This document shows, in pieces, positions 17,621-24,882 of a stretch of 25,877 nucleotides of DNA. Numbering within the stretch: position 1 is the stretch's first letter; every line of letters starts with the position of its first letter. The position numbers and the translations under genes were made by a program. Origin of the DNA: Crocosphaera sp038442745. Lineage in GTDB: Bacteria > Cyanobacteriota > Cyanobacteriia > Cyanobacteriales > Microcystaceae. The stretch covers positions 1 through 25,877 of the forward strand of contig NZ_JARVCN010000361.1 in assembly GCF_038442745.1 (NCBI RefSeq), written 5' to 3'. The notes under the pieces were generated by a model. The model saw only the letters and a program-made list of their open reading frames with translations. It made no database searches and had not been told where the DNA came from.

Positions 17621-18805
17621 TTAAAACAGTCGCATTTGTGCCGTTCTTTGAATGACTTGATAGGCATCACTACTGGTGTCGAGGCGACGATCTCGGTTAG
17701 CCTGGTCTAAAGAACGAGAAATGTTACGAAGATTGAGATTAGACCAGGCGTTATCTTGGCGCATTTGCTGATTGGCTGAAACCAACGAACCAAGCAGCAT
17801 TGTTTGAGACGCTTGCATCCCTACCATGTCTTTCATCACGTCTTGGGTTACGTTATGGGTTCGGGCTACATTAGCTGTGGCCAAAGTAGAGGCTACCGTG
17901 GTTTGGATATCTTGCTGTTCTTGTTTCATCTTGGCTTGTCCGACGTTCCCCAAAACTCCCAAAGAATTCATGAAAGTAGCAGCCCTTTCACCCATGTTTC
18001 CGTAATAATGTTTGACAATAGACGAGTTGGCTTCAAATAAATCAACCACACCACCATCATCAATGGCTGCTCGCATTCGCCACCGCAGTTCGGCTGGATC
18101 TGGTATGCCGGCTTCTCCAGTTGAGTCTTTGATGATGTCTCCAGTATTAGTGGGTTTTCTGCCTATAGGGGGTGCAGGGGGTAAATCCGGATTTTGGGGT
18201 ATATTAGTCTCAATGGGGTGAACGGTATCTCCTGAACCATCCCCGATTATAATATCTTCGCTCCTGTTGCTATTGCTACTCCCAGAGCCTTGTCTTCTTC
18301 CTACAGTTCCCCCTCCCATGCACCAACCGGGTTCATAGACAAATGGTGCTGTCTGACCAGTGGATGGGGGGTTAAAACAGGGATCTATATTTCCTGTTAC
18401 TGTCCCTAACATTACGTTCCACCAACCACCAATTTGAGAAGGAAACCCAATCAGCCGATGAACCAGATTCGCCATTTCTGTGGCATTATTAAACAAATTC
18501 GACAATGGACTGGTTAAATCTTGATAAATTCCTAGTAGTTGGTTAAATCCTCCATCAATCGTGCCAACTATCCCCCCTAATGTATTATTAATCCCATCTA
18601 GTTCCCCATTAATTCCGGATGTAATATCGTTAATCCCCGATGTAATATCTTCAAAGGTGATTGTTTGAGATGATTCTGGGTTAGTAGATGTGGGTGGGTT
18701 ATAGGTATCATTGAGATACTGTTCTGGGTTGTTATTCGTTGCTGCTAAAACAGGAGATGACAGACTAATAACGAGAATTGTTGTGGTTAAACCGATTTTT
18801 TTCAT
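17621..18805 (-). CDS. Secreted T4SS-locus protein, VirB5/TrbJ position
   Basis: A 394-residue protein with a signal peptide (about 1-22, cleavage after VLAA likely). A Ser/Thr/Asn-rich segment with a near-perfect ITSGIN repeat (about 52-67) is followed by a predicted helical region (about 75-120), a Gly/Ser/Pro-rich middle with a few cysteines, and a long Gln/Ala/Met-rich helical C-terminus. This matches a periplasmic helix-bundle protein, as in VirB5/TrbJ minor pilus proteins, but no clear signature is visible. Its place between the VirB4 and VirB6-like genes is the usual VirB5 place. It could also be an element-specific surface protein. Confidence 0.5.
   Translation of the reverse strand: MKKIGLTTTILVISLSSPVLAATNNNPEQYLNDTYNPPTSTNPESSQTITFEDITSGINDITSGINGELDGINNTLGGIVGTIDGGFNQLLGIYQDLTSPLSNLFNNATEMANLVHRLIGFPSQIGGWWNVMLGTVTGNIDPCFNPPSTGQTAPFVYEPGWCMGGGTVGRRQGSGSSNSNRSEDIIIGDGSGDTVHPIETNIPQNPDLPPAPPIGRKPTNTGDIIKDSTGEAGIPDPAELRWRMRAAIDDGGVVDLFEANSSIVKHYYGNMGERAATFMNSLGVLGNVGQAKMKQEQQDIQTTVASTLATANVARTHNVTQDVMKDMVGMQASQTMLLGSLVSANQQMRQDNAWSNLNLRNISRSLDQANRDRRLDTSSDAYQVIQRTAQMRLF
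18611..18652. repeat. Two tandem 21-bp units encoding ITSGIN
   Basis: Two adjacent imperfect 21-bp units (18611-18631 and 18632-18652) sharing GATGTAATATC encode the duplicated Ile-Thr-Ser-Gly-Ile-Asn peptide in the VirB5-position protein. The repeat looks recent because several codons are identical. Confidence 0.7.
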
Positions 18806-18852
18806 GATTTTTCTTAGATTTCCAATAATTCACTGATAAGGAGGTGACTGAT

Positions 18853-21675
18853 TTAAGCTGCTAATTCTTGCTCAAAGGCTGTTGGTAAATACTTGGTCGC
18901 TACAATATCCAATTTTTTACTTGACTGGATTGATTCGACTAAGGCATTAGAAAATAACGAAATCGCTTCAAATTTATCTGGATAAGCGTCCAAAAATTTT
19001 TGTCGCACCAGTTGTTCATCCGGGTTATTTGCTACCAAAGCCAATTGAACCGGAGCCGGATAATAACGACATACGCTTTTTGTTCCGCTATCATCAACTA
19101 ACCAGTTGGTGTACATTCCATAAGCTTTAGGGTAAAAATTGGCACAAAGGGCGATTAACTCTTCGGGATACCCTAGAATTTCTATGAAACTCTTTATGGC
19201 TGAGGGTTGAATTCTGCCGATAATTCGAGTATTCAGATTCTGGAAAATTTGTTGTCCTGATGCTGAATTAAAAATTGTATTGGGATCTTGTGCCGAAAGC
19301 ACAACTCTAACTCCTGATTTAGAACCATTAGAAATAATACTGGCGACTAAATCCACAATGGAAGGAAATTTGAATAAAATCGGACTCTCATCAATGAAAA
19401 AGATACTTAAGGGAAATTCCATTGCCCTCCGTAGCGCAGCCGCATAGGCCACCAAAGACAGAATCGCTGCATCTTCGTTGTCCGATACTTGTCGCAGTGC
19501 TAACACCATCAAAGACGCATTGGTGGGAACAGAGGATGGTTTAGAAATTGCCCCTCCGACTCGACTTTCTGTCCAGTATTGAAGCCTTAAGCTGATTTGC
19601 TCTAACGCCCTATCTAACAGGGAATTGGCTGTCCCAATGGCCACGGTTTTTTTTCGTCTTAGCTGGTCAAAATCTCCACCTTCTACTAAGTTGCGAAAAT
19701 AAAGCAAAAAGTCACATAAGGTGGGCATATCCTCCCATTCAGATGACCCTAGTCCTGCTGATTCTGCTAACTCGTACCGTTCTTTTATGGTTGCATCTCT
19801 AAAAAAACGGTTCATTGTTTGATAAAGCAGGGTTTTTACGGTTTGGTTCAGTAATATGTCTCTACTTTCTCCAACTACCATCACCTGCAGGCAAGAAACA
19901 AGAAAATCTTTATAATCTTCAAACCTTTCCTCTTGTTTTTTGACACTTAATCGTTTTAAGTTAGGGCGGTCAAATAAGTTAACTGATTGCTCTCCAACGT
20001 TAAAATACGCTCCCCTCTCTCCCATAAATTCGGTATATGTTGTATACGTTGAGGAACCATCCGGTTTAGGATAGTCAATGGCCACCACAGGAATATTTCT
20101 CGGTAAGGCTTGGGTTAATATTCCCCCTACTAAAACACTTTTCCCGGAACGAGTTGTGCCAAACACCCCTAAATGCCGATGTTTATCGTTTCCTGTGTTA
20201 AATAGGTCAATATATAACGGGGTTCCTCCATCTTCCCCTATCAGTTCTAGTCCTTCGGTATCTTTACTATGGGTGGTGATCACTGGCAGAAATCCTGGCA
20301 CTTCTCCACTGAGGTACATCATGCGTCTTCCTGTCAGTAACCCCCCTAATAGCTTTTCGTCCACTATGGGTAAGGTTTGTCGCCACATATCCCACGTGAT
20401 ATGTCTCTCTCTTAGAACCAACGCTGGTCGATGGAAACAATTTTCTATGTAACGACACGCTTCCTCTAAGTCTTCTAGATTTCTGCGTTTCACCAGAATT
20501 GTCGTGGCCACATAATAAGCTGTTTCTCCCATCAAGATTTTCTCTTGTGCTTGTTCTCCTGATGAGGCACTGAGCTTCGATGCAACATCGGCTTCATTCC
20601 GCTCGGCTAAATATCTCGCTTTCGACATCGACTGCTTGGTAACTTGAGACATTTTCCAAGCCACCCGTTTACTATTCCCCGGCTCGATTTGGGTAATAAT
20701 CTCTGTATCTGTTACCAAGTCTTTTGCGACAATATCCCACAGATAATGCAATTGCGAGCGTTTGTTGGACCATCCTCCTGGTTTTTCCCAAAATGTTAGT
20801 ATGCCTAAGTATTTTTCCCCCAACTTCACATATTCTCTTGCATACTTCGGTTCTGTTTCTAGTAATAGGGTGGTTGCGTGCATCTGGGAATTGATTTCTT
20901 CTACCAAGGGTTGGTCGGGGGAGACAATTAATTGCTGAGGCACTCCAATGGGACATTTCGTTTCATTGATTCGGCCCCATAAATACTCCCACAACTTTTG
21001 CGGACTCATCGGTGTTACTCTGAGTCCTAATTTATTTTCTAGAATTTGCTTCCAATGGATAAAACCGTCCCCCCATGCCCGTTTAAGGATGCGTTTAATC
21101 TGATTGGTTTGCACTCGCTTTGATTTATTCTGGAATTTTTGCCAGTTCTCGTTTAGTTTCTGCAAAGCAATATCTAACCAATCTTGATGCTTTTCCCCCT
21201 TACGAGTTTGATAGGTGCAAAAGATATTCAGAGATTTTGGCTCTCTTAATCCTTCACGGGCTAATTGCCTAATTCTTCCCCTTTCCCCTGCCAGTAAAAA
21301 TTTTAGTTCATCTGAGGGGGCTGATTCGAGCAATTTTTCTAAATGTGCTTGACGATTAGCATCCGATTGATACGCCCCTAAGTGAAAGGTAATTCTTTCT
21401 CCTTGAGGTAAATCTTTCAACCCTACTTCTAAAGAATCAAACGTTTTCTCTAGTTTTCCATCACTCAGAAAACTATGTATTCCTGGTGTCGAAAAACCAA
21501 ACACCAAACTAAATGGCGACTTTGGGTTTTTCTTCAGTAAATACGCTCCGACGTTCATCCCCCGATAGCGAAACGATACCATTGTTTGATAATGTACTGA
21601 ATCTTCCCACGGATCTAGGGTTATTGTCTGTCTTTTTTTCTTTGGTTTGGCTGCGATCTCTTTCCTTGCTTTCAT
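18853..21675 (-). CDS. VirB4/TraC-like T4SS ATPase
   Basis: A 940-residue ATPase that powers pilus and channel assembly at the inner membrane. The N-terminal half (1-about 470) is the divergent VirB4/TraC domain. The C-terminal half carries Walker A GTTRSGKS at 506-513, a following DYPKPDG, and Walker B LSIFFIDE at 756-763, with a downstream SAQDPNTIF and NLNTRIIGRI typical of TraC-type C-terminal domains. The size is in the usual range for this group. It begins with ATG, 20 nt after the VirB3-like stop. It is the most reliable T4SS marker in the window. Its VirB3 partner gene is directly upstream, as in most conjugation loci. Confidence 0.93.
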   Translation of the reverse strand: MKARKEIAAKPKKKRQTITLDPWEDSVHYQTMVSFRYRGMNVGAYLLKKNPKSPFSLVFGFSTPGIHSFLSDGKLEKTFDSLEVGLKDLPQGERITFHLGAYQSDANRQAHLEKLLESAPSDELKFLLAGERGRIRQLAREGLREPKSLNIFCTYQTRKGEKHQDWLDIALQKLNENWQKFQNKSKRVQTNQIKRILKRAWGDGFIHWKQILENKLGLRVTPMSPQKLWEYLWGRINETKCPIGVPQQLIVSPDQPLVEEINSQMHATTLLLETEPKYAREYVKLGEKYLGILTFWEKPGGWSNKRSQLHYLWDIVAKDLVTDTEIITQIEPGNSKRVAWKMSQVTKQSMSKARYLAERNEADVASKLSASSGEQAQEKILMGETAYYVATTILVKRRNLEDLEEACRYIENCFHRPALVLRERHITWDMWRQTLPIVDEKLLGGLLTGRRMMYLSGEVPGFLPVITTHSKDTEGLELIGEDGGTPLYIDLFNTGNDKHRHLGVFGTTRSGKSVLVGGILTQALPRNIPVVAIDYPKPDGSSTYTTYTEFMGERGAYFNVGEQSVNLFDRPNLKRLSVKKQEERFEDYKDFLVSCLQVMVVGESRDILLNQTVKTLLYQTMNRFFRDATIKERYELAESAGLGSSEWEDMPTLCDFLLYFRNLVEGGDFDQLRRKKTVAIGTANSLLDRALEQISLRLQYWTESRVGGAISKPSSVPTNASLMVLALRQVSDNEDAAILSLVAYAAALRRAMEFPLSIFFIDESPILFKFPSIVDLVASIISNGSKSGVRVVLSAQDPNTIFNSASGQQIFQNLNTRIIGRIQPSAIKSFIEILGYPEELIALCANFYPKAYGMYTNWLVDDSGTKSVCRYYPAPVQLALVANNPDEQLVRQKFLDAYPDKFEAISLFSNALVESIQSSKKLDIVATKYLPTAFEQELAA

Positions 21676-21695
21676 TGTTCAACTTTTTTACATTA

Positions 21696-21998
21696 TTAAT
21701 GAGTAGAAATTTCTTGCTCAATGAGAGACTCATAAAACACCCCACCCCGATAACTATTGGGAATTTTATTAATGCGACTGAAGAATAACCACGGTTTTTT
21801 CCCCAATAACACTAAAAAGATCCCTGTGGCAGTTGTCACTAATATCCCTGTTATTAACCAGGAAATTCCGATTAATTCTTTGAGATAGTAACCTGGTAGG
21901 CCAAATCCCACAAATACTAAGACTTGATATAAATCAAATGGCCCTGCTTTGGGCTGCAACGATAACGCTCGGTTAACTTGTCTAAATTCCGTAGCCAT
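21696..21998 (-). CDS. VirB3/TraL-like inner-membrane protein
   Basis: A 100-residue protein from the ATG at 21998. A short polar N-terminus leads into two hydrophobic segments (about 22-38 and 43-65) and a polar C-terminus with a KKPWLFF membrane-edge motif. This is the size and topology of VirB3/TraL, which works with VirB4 and the pilin. A TTG at 22064 would add 22 residues, but those overlap a hairpin at 22021-22046, so the ATG was preferred. It lies between the pilin-like and VirB4 genes, the standard position. Sequence similarity is weak, so the call rests on context. Confidence 0.7.
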   Translation of the reverse strand: MATEFRQVNRALSLQPKAGPFDLYQVLVFVGFGLPGYYLKELIGISWLITGILVTTATGIFLVLLGKKPWLFFSRINKIPNSYRGGVFYESLIEQEISTH

Positions 21999-22020
21999 TT
22001 TTCTTATTTGGGAGAAAAGA

Positions 22021-22046
22021 GGTCTGGTCTGGGATAAGATCAGACC
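22021..22046 (-). other. Weak hairpin between pilin-like and VirB3-like genes
   Basis: On the minus strand GGTCTG (22041-22046) pairs with CAGACC, which occurs twice, at 22026-22031 and 22021-22026. It lies just after the pilin-like stop and carries only a weak T-rich tail. It may stabilise the upstream pilin message or reduce read-through so that the pilin is made in excess. Confidence 0.35.
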
Positions 22047-22080
22047 ATCCTCACGTGATAACAAGATACGGGTAAGTTAT

Positions 22081-22605
22081 TTATGCTCCAGGGACAATAA
22101 CCACGCTCATCACATCAATGGCAAAGACTCCTAGCAAGGATACGATCATGGTTCTGGCCATTCCTGACATTTCTTGTCCTTGTTGTACATCTTGAAATGC
22201 ACCCCAACCTGCAATTACGAGAAATAGAATATAGATTCCTCGCATTGTGTTGACAATCATATTGACCACATTGGCATAATTAGCATCCGTTCCTGTTGCG
22301 AACGAGCTAGTCAAAAAAGCTTGTACTCTCGTCAACAAAACTGCATGAGACGGTTCAGCCCACAAACTCAGCAGAATGGGTAAAGAAATAATTCCTAAGC
22401 CCCAAATCACGAACTTTCTATATTTCTTTAACTTGGGGTTTTGCTGCCATAAACAATAAGCACTCCCTAATCCTACAAATGTCCATAAATAAGGGGCTGT
22501 GCATACCAGTTGCAACACATATAGAACTATCAATGTTGCTACTAACAACTGTTCTTTTTTTCGTTGCGCTGCTATGACTTTTGGCTCTTTTACATTGCTT
22601 AACAT
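22081..22605 (-). CDS. VirB2/TrbC-like pilin precursor with long N-terminal region
   Basis: A 174-residue polytopic protein. Three hydrophobic segments (about 18-34, 40-52 and 66-82) precede a signal-peptidase-like site after PSHA (88). The remaining 86 residues have a polar head and two helices (about 119-138 and 153-171) ending in VPGA, the topology of mature VirB2/TrbC pilins. Usual pilin leaders are 25-45 residues with one helix, so this one is clearly extended. An AGAGGA ribosome site precedes the ATG. It is the first gene of the T4SS block, as in most conjugation operons. Alternatively it could be an uncleaved membrane protein, but the position before VirB3 and VirB4 favours a pilin. 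Confidence 0.65.
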   Translation of the reverse strand: MLSNVKEPKVIAAQRKKEQLLVATLIVLYVLQLVCTAPYLWTFVGLGSAYCLWQQNPKLKKYRKFVIWGLGIISLPILLSLWAEPSHAVLLTRVQAFLTSSFATGTDANYANVVNMIVNTMRGIYILFLVIAGWGAFQDVQQGQEMSGMARTMIVSLLGVFAIDVMSVVIVPGA

Positions 22606-22646
22606 TGTCTTTTTCCTCTACAATTAAAGGGTAATAAAAATTAATT

Positions 22647-22832
22647 TCAGTGGGCTACCCGTGGCGAACTGGTAGCTTTTTTCCTTTCAGTTTTGATTAA
22701 TCTCTTGATAGTCTGAGTTACCAAGACTTTCTCGTGAGTAGAAACATCAACGATTGGCGAGCATTGATTTTCTTCTAGTTTTTGTTCTCTCTTTGGCTGG
22801 CTTTTTTTCCAGTCTCTATTTAGAAAAGACTG
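22647..22832 (-). other. Open frame without a standard start, in the T4SS leader
   Basis: A frame of 61 sense codons ending in TGA (22647-22649), without an ATG or GTG. Its product would be highly basic (many Lys/Arg). Upstream, the same frame continues beyond a TGA (22833-22835) into a 32-codon piece starting at ATG 22931, inside the operator array. It may be a decayed small gene, a leader peptide with a rare start, or chance. The frame ends 41 nt before the pilin start. Confidence 0.3.
22654..22682 (+). terminator. Possible plus-strand terminator
   Basis: GCTACC (22654-22659) and GGTAGC (22671-22676) form a 6-bp stem with an 11-nt loop, followed directly by TTTTTT (22677-22682). On the plus strand this is terminator-shaped. 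No plus-strand gene precedes it, so it would stop antisense RNA coming from the pilin gene. The same stem lies in the leader of the T4SS transcript on the other strand. Confidence 0.35.
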
Positions 22833-22858
22833 TCAATCCTCTAAGTTAACTATTGGAA

Positions 22859-22887
22859 CTATTACACATTTGATTTTCTTTTGACAA
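22859..22887 (-). promoter_or_regulatory. Promoter for the T4SS operon
   Basis: On the minus strand TTGTCA (22882-22887) and TAATAG (22859-22864) are 17 nt apart. Transcription would begin near 22852, leaving a leader of about 250 nt before the pilin gene. The -35 box overlaps that of the opposite promoter, so the two would compete for polymerase. Confidence 0.5.
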
Positions 22888-22909
22888 CCCTTTTTTCTAC
22901 TCTTTATAT
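22881..22909 (+). promoter_or_regulatory. Promoter for the ribbon-helix-helix gene
   Basis: TTGACA (22881-22886) and TTATAT (22904-22909) are 17 nt apart; TATATT one base on is an alternative -10. The expected start point near 22916 lies inside the repeated half-site array, which makes this promoter a natural target for repression. The leader to the start codon would be about 200 nt. Confidence 0.5.
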
Positions 22910-22912
22910 TTT

Positions 22913-22960
22913 TTTTATCAAATGATAGCATTTGCTATCATTTGCTATCATTTGATAGCA
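22913..22960. promoter_or_regulatory. Operator array of 10-bp-spaced half-sites
   Basis: Perfect half-sites are TGATAGCA (22923-22930), TGCTATCA (22933-22940), TGCTATCA (22943-22950) and TGATAGCA (22953-22960). A degenerate fifth, TTTTATCA, sits at 22913-22920. All are exactly 10 bp apart, one helical turn, in the orientation order reverse, forward, reverse, reverse, forward. This is the arrangement expected for cooperative dimers of a ribbon-helix-helix protein, and such a gene lies 158 bp downstream. Binding by that protein is inferred. Confidence 0.65.
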
Positions 22961-22977
22961 TTTTTTTGATAAGTCTC

Positions 22978-23012
22978 TTGACAGAAAGATTGGAAAATAT
23001 AGATTGCAATCT
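22978..23012 (+). promoter_or_regulatory. Second promoter overlapping a 12-bp palindrome
   Basis: TTGACA (22978-22983) and TAGATT (23000-23005) are 16 nt apart. The -10 box overlaps the perfect palindrome AGATTGCAATCT (23001-23012), followed by another TGCAATC. The palindrome could bind a second regulator that blocks this promoter. It would give a shorter leader of about 105 nt for the regulator gene. Confidence 0.4.
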
Positions 23013-23117
23013 GCAATCCGTTGACACAAGGTGCTATATTTGCCAGAAAAAACTAGACAATAGATAACTGTTTTGTTAGAATTACGACAACTTTTAAAAG
23101 CTTTTTGAAAAAGAAAT

Positions 23118-23486
23118 ATGAACGAAAAACCTCAAGTGAATATTCGTCTAACTCCTGAGTTAAAAAGAGAATTTGAGAGAAAATTAGAAGCAGGAGGATG
23201 GACTAAAAATAGTTTACTTTCTAAATTGATTGAAGATTTTGTTACTTCTCCTACTCTTGCGATGAATGAGCCTCAAAGCTATTCTCAAGCCACTCTTAAT
23301 TCAACCCTTATCCGAAATATCCGTACTGAAATGGATTTTCTTTCTTTACAGGTCAAAGAGCAGAACCAGAGACTAGAAACGAAATTAGAGTCTCTTGAGC
23401 AAAAACTCGATTATTTATGTGAAGTTCTTGATGTCCAATCTCAATCCAGTAAAAAACAAAAATCTCAGTTGAAAATTGTTCAATAA
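23118..23486 (+). CDS. Ribbon-helix-helix transcriptional regulator with coiled-coil tail
   Basis: A 122-residue protein. Residues about 5-43 have the pattern of a CopG/Arc/MetJ-type ribbon-helix-helix DNA-binding domain: a short strand with alternating residues (QVNIRLT) followed by helix, a Gly-Gly-Trp turn and a second helix (TKNSLLSKLIEDFV). Residues about 65-110 are Glu/Leu/Gln-rich and heptad-like, suggesting a coiled coil for dimer or tetramer formation. It is the only full plus-strand gene in the window, facing away from the T4SS operon, with the operator array upstream. It would probably repress its own promoter and perhaps the transfer promoter, as such proteins do on many plasmids. 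The gene converges on xseB with a 14-bp gap. Confidence 0.82.
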   Translation: MNEKPQVNIRLTPELKREFERKLEAGGWTKNSLLSKLIEDFVTSPTLAMNEPQSYSQATLNSTLIRNIRTEMDFLSLQVKEQNQRLETKLESLEQKLDYLCEVLDVQSQSSKKQKSQLKIVQ

Positions 23487-23500
23487 TCCACACAACTAAA

Positions 23501-23728
23501 TTAAAATTCTTCTTCGCAATCTTCCAAAGTTTCTATCAGTAACTCCATTTTTTCCATTCCTTGATTAAGAAACTGCTCACATTGATTAATTTCTTCTACT
23601 GCTAGTTCAAACTGAGAAAATACTGTTTCTAGTGGTAAATCCCCTGATTCTATTTTCTGGATCATTTCTTCTACAGAGGAAATTGCTGTTTCGTAATTCC
23701 AATCGTTTTGTGGGGTAGTGGAGGGCAT
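23501..23728 (-). CDS. xseB: Exodeoxyribonuclease VII small subunit
   Basis: A 75-residue acidic protein with the XseB pattern: WNYETAISSVEEMIQKIESGDLPLE followed by helix and an acidic tail. XseB binds the XseA large subunit in several copies to make the active nuclease, which degrades single-stranded DNA from both ends. It starts 2 nt after the xseA stop, so translation is likely coupled. The family is usually 60-100 residues, so the gene is complete. It lacks a visible terminator before the convergent regulator gene. Confidence 0.93.
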   Translation of the reverse strand: MPSTTPQNDWNYETAISSVEEMIQKIESGDLPLETVFSQFELAVEEINQCEQFLNQGMEKMELLIETLEDCEEEF

Positions 23729-23730
23729 AA

Positions 23731-24882
23731 CTACGACAAAATTTCGGTGACTTTTACTTTAATGGTTCCTTGGGGTAATTGTATCGTTAATTCTTGTCCT
23801 TCTATTAATTGTTCACTTTCTCGGATAATCTCTCCATCAGTTTGTTGGACTAATGAAAATCCTCGTTCTAAAACCCCATGAGGATCTAAAGCTTCCAATT
23901 TTTGCTTTAACATAACAGTTTTCATCTTCGCTTCTCTGAGTGAAGTGGCATTAACCGGAAGATTTTTCAGACGGTTTTTCAATGAGGCTAATTGATCTGA
24001 TTCTTTTCTAAGCCTTTGCTTGAGACTAGCAACTAAGCGCTCTTTACGCTGTTGATGTTCTATTCGCAGCACTTCATAAGAGGGGACGGCCATTTCTGCT
24101 GCTGCGGTTGGGGTATGAGCGTTAACATCGGCCACTAAATCAGCTAAAGTTTCGTCTCGTTGGTGGCCAATCCCCGTAATGATTGGAATAGAGGATTCTG
24201 CGATCGCTCTGACAACCCTTTCGTCATTAAAACAGAACAAATCTTCGACGGCTCCCCCTCCCCTGGCTAAGATAATTACTTCTGCTCGTCTATCATTATT
24301 CACTCGTTCGATGGCCTTGACGATAGATGATGCAGCTTCAAAACCTTGAACTGTTGCAGGGGAAAATAATACTTTTATTCCTGGATTTCTTTGGCTTAAT
24401 GTTTTTTGGATATCTCCCCACGCTGCTGCGGTTGCTGCGCTCACTACTGCGATTACTTGAGGAAATGAGGGGAGCGTTCGCTTGAGATGCTTATCAAATA
24501 ATCCTTCACTTGCAAGTCGGCTTTTTAGTTGTTGATACCGTAGTGCCTGTAGTCCTTCCCCTGTCGCCAACACTTGGAATACCGTTAATTGATATTCTCC
24601 TTTTTTCCCATAAAGGCGCACATTTCCTTTAACTAAAATCTCTGTCCCCAACTTGGGTAATTCAAGTAATCGCTCTTTTTGCCCGTTCCAAACCACACAT
24701 TTTATTGTTGCTTGACCTTGATTATCAGTTAGGGTAAAAAAAATTCCCACTCGGTGAACATGGAGACTCGATACTTCCCCTGTGACCCACACTTGAATTA
24801 ATTGGGGATCTTCTTCTAGTAGTAACTTTATATATTCTGTTAATCCTCTTACTGATAAGGCTGTTTCTATCTTTTCAATCAT
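23731..24882 (-). CDS. xseA: Exodeoxyribonuclease VII large subunit
   Basis: A 383-residue catalytic subunit from the ATG at 24882 (a GTG two codons earlier is possible). The N-terminal OB-fold (about 1-100) includes VWVTGEVSS and FFTLTD; the catalytic core has ARGGGAVEDL, FNDERVVRAI, TGIGHQRDETLADLVAD and TPTAAAE, all typical of XseA. A coiled-coil region (about 265-330) is the part that binds XseB. The length is near the shorter end of the usual range. The gene overlaps the upstream hydrolase gene by 8 nt. In many bacteria xseAB is chromosomal, so its presence beside T4SS genes suggests either plasmid capture or the edge of an integrated element. Confidence 0.95.
   Translation of the reverse strand: MIEKIETALSVRGLTEYIKLLLEEDPQLIQVWVTGEVSSLHVHRVGIFFTLTDNQGQATIKCVVWNGQKERLLELPKLGTEILVKGNVRLYGKKGEYQLTVFQVLATGEGLQALRYQQLKSRLASEGLFDKHLKRTLPSFPQVIAVVSAATAAAWGDIQKTLSQRNPGIKVLFSPATVQGFEAASSIVKAIERVNNDRRAEVIILARGGGAVEDLFCFNDERVVRAIAESSIPIITGIGHQRDETLADLVADVNAHTPTAAAEMAVPSYEVLRIEHQQRKERLVASLKQRLRKESDQLASLKNRLKNLPVNATSLREAKMKTVMLKQKLEALDPHGVLERGFSLVQQTDGEIIRESEQLIEGQELTIQLPQGTIKVKVTEILS

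Noticed and set aside
21999..22064. TTG start for the VirB3-like gene
   Set aside because: It would include a hairpin and make an unusually long N-terminus; the ATG gives a normal size.
22913..22960. CRISPR-like array
   Set aside because: Repeats are 10 bp with mixed orientation and no spacers; an operator array fits far better.
23021..23040. Third promoter from TTGACA at 23021-23026 with TATATT at 23035-23040
   Set aside because: Only 8 nt separate the boxes, too short for a sigma70 promoter.
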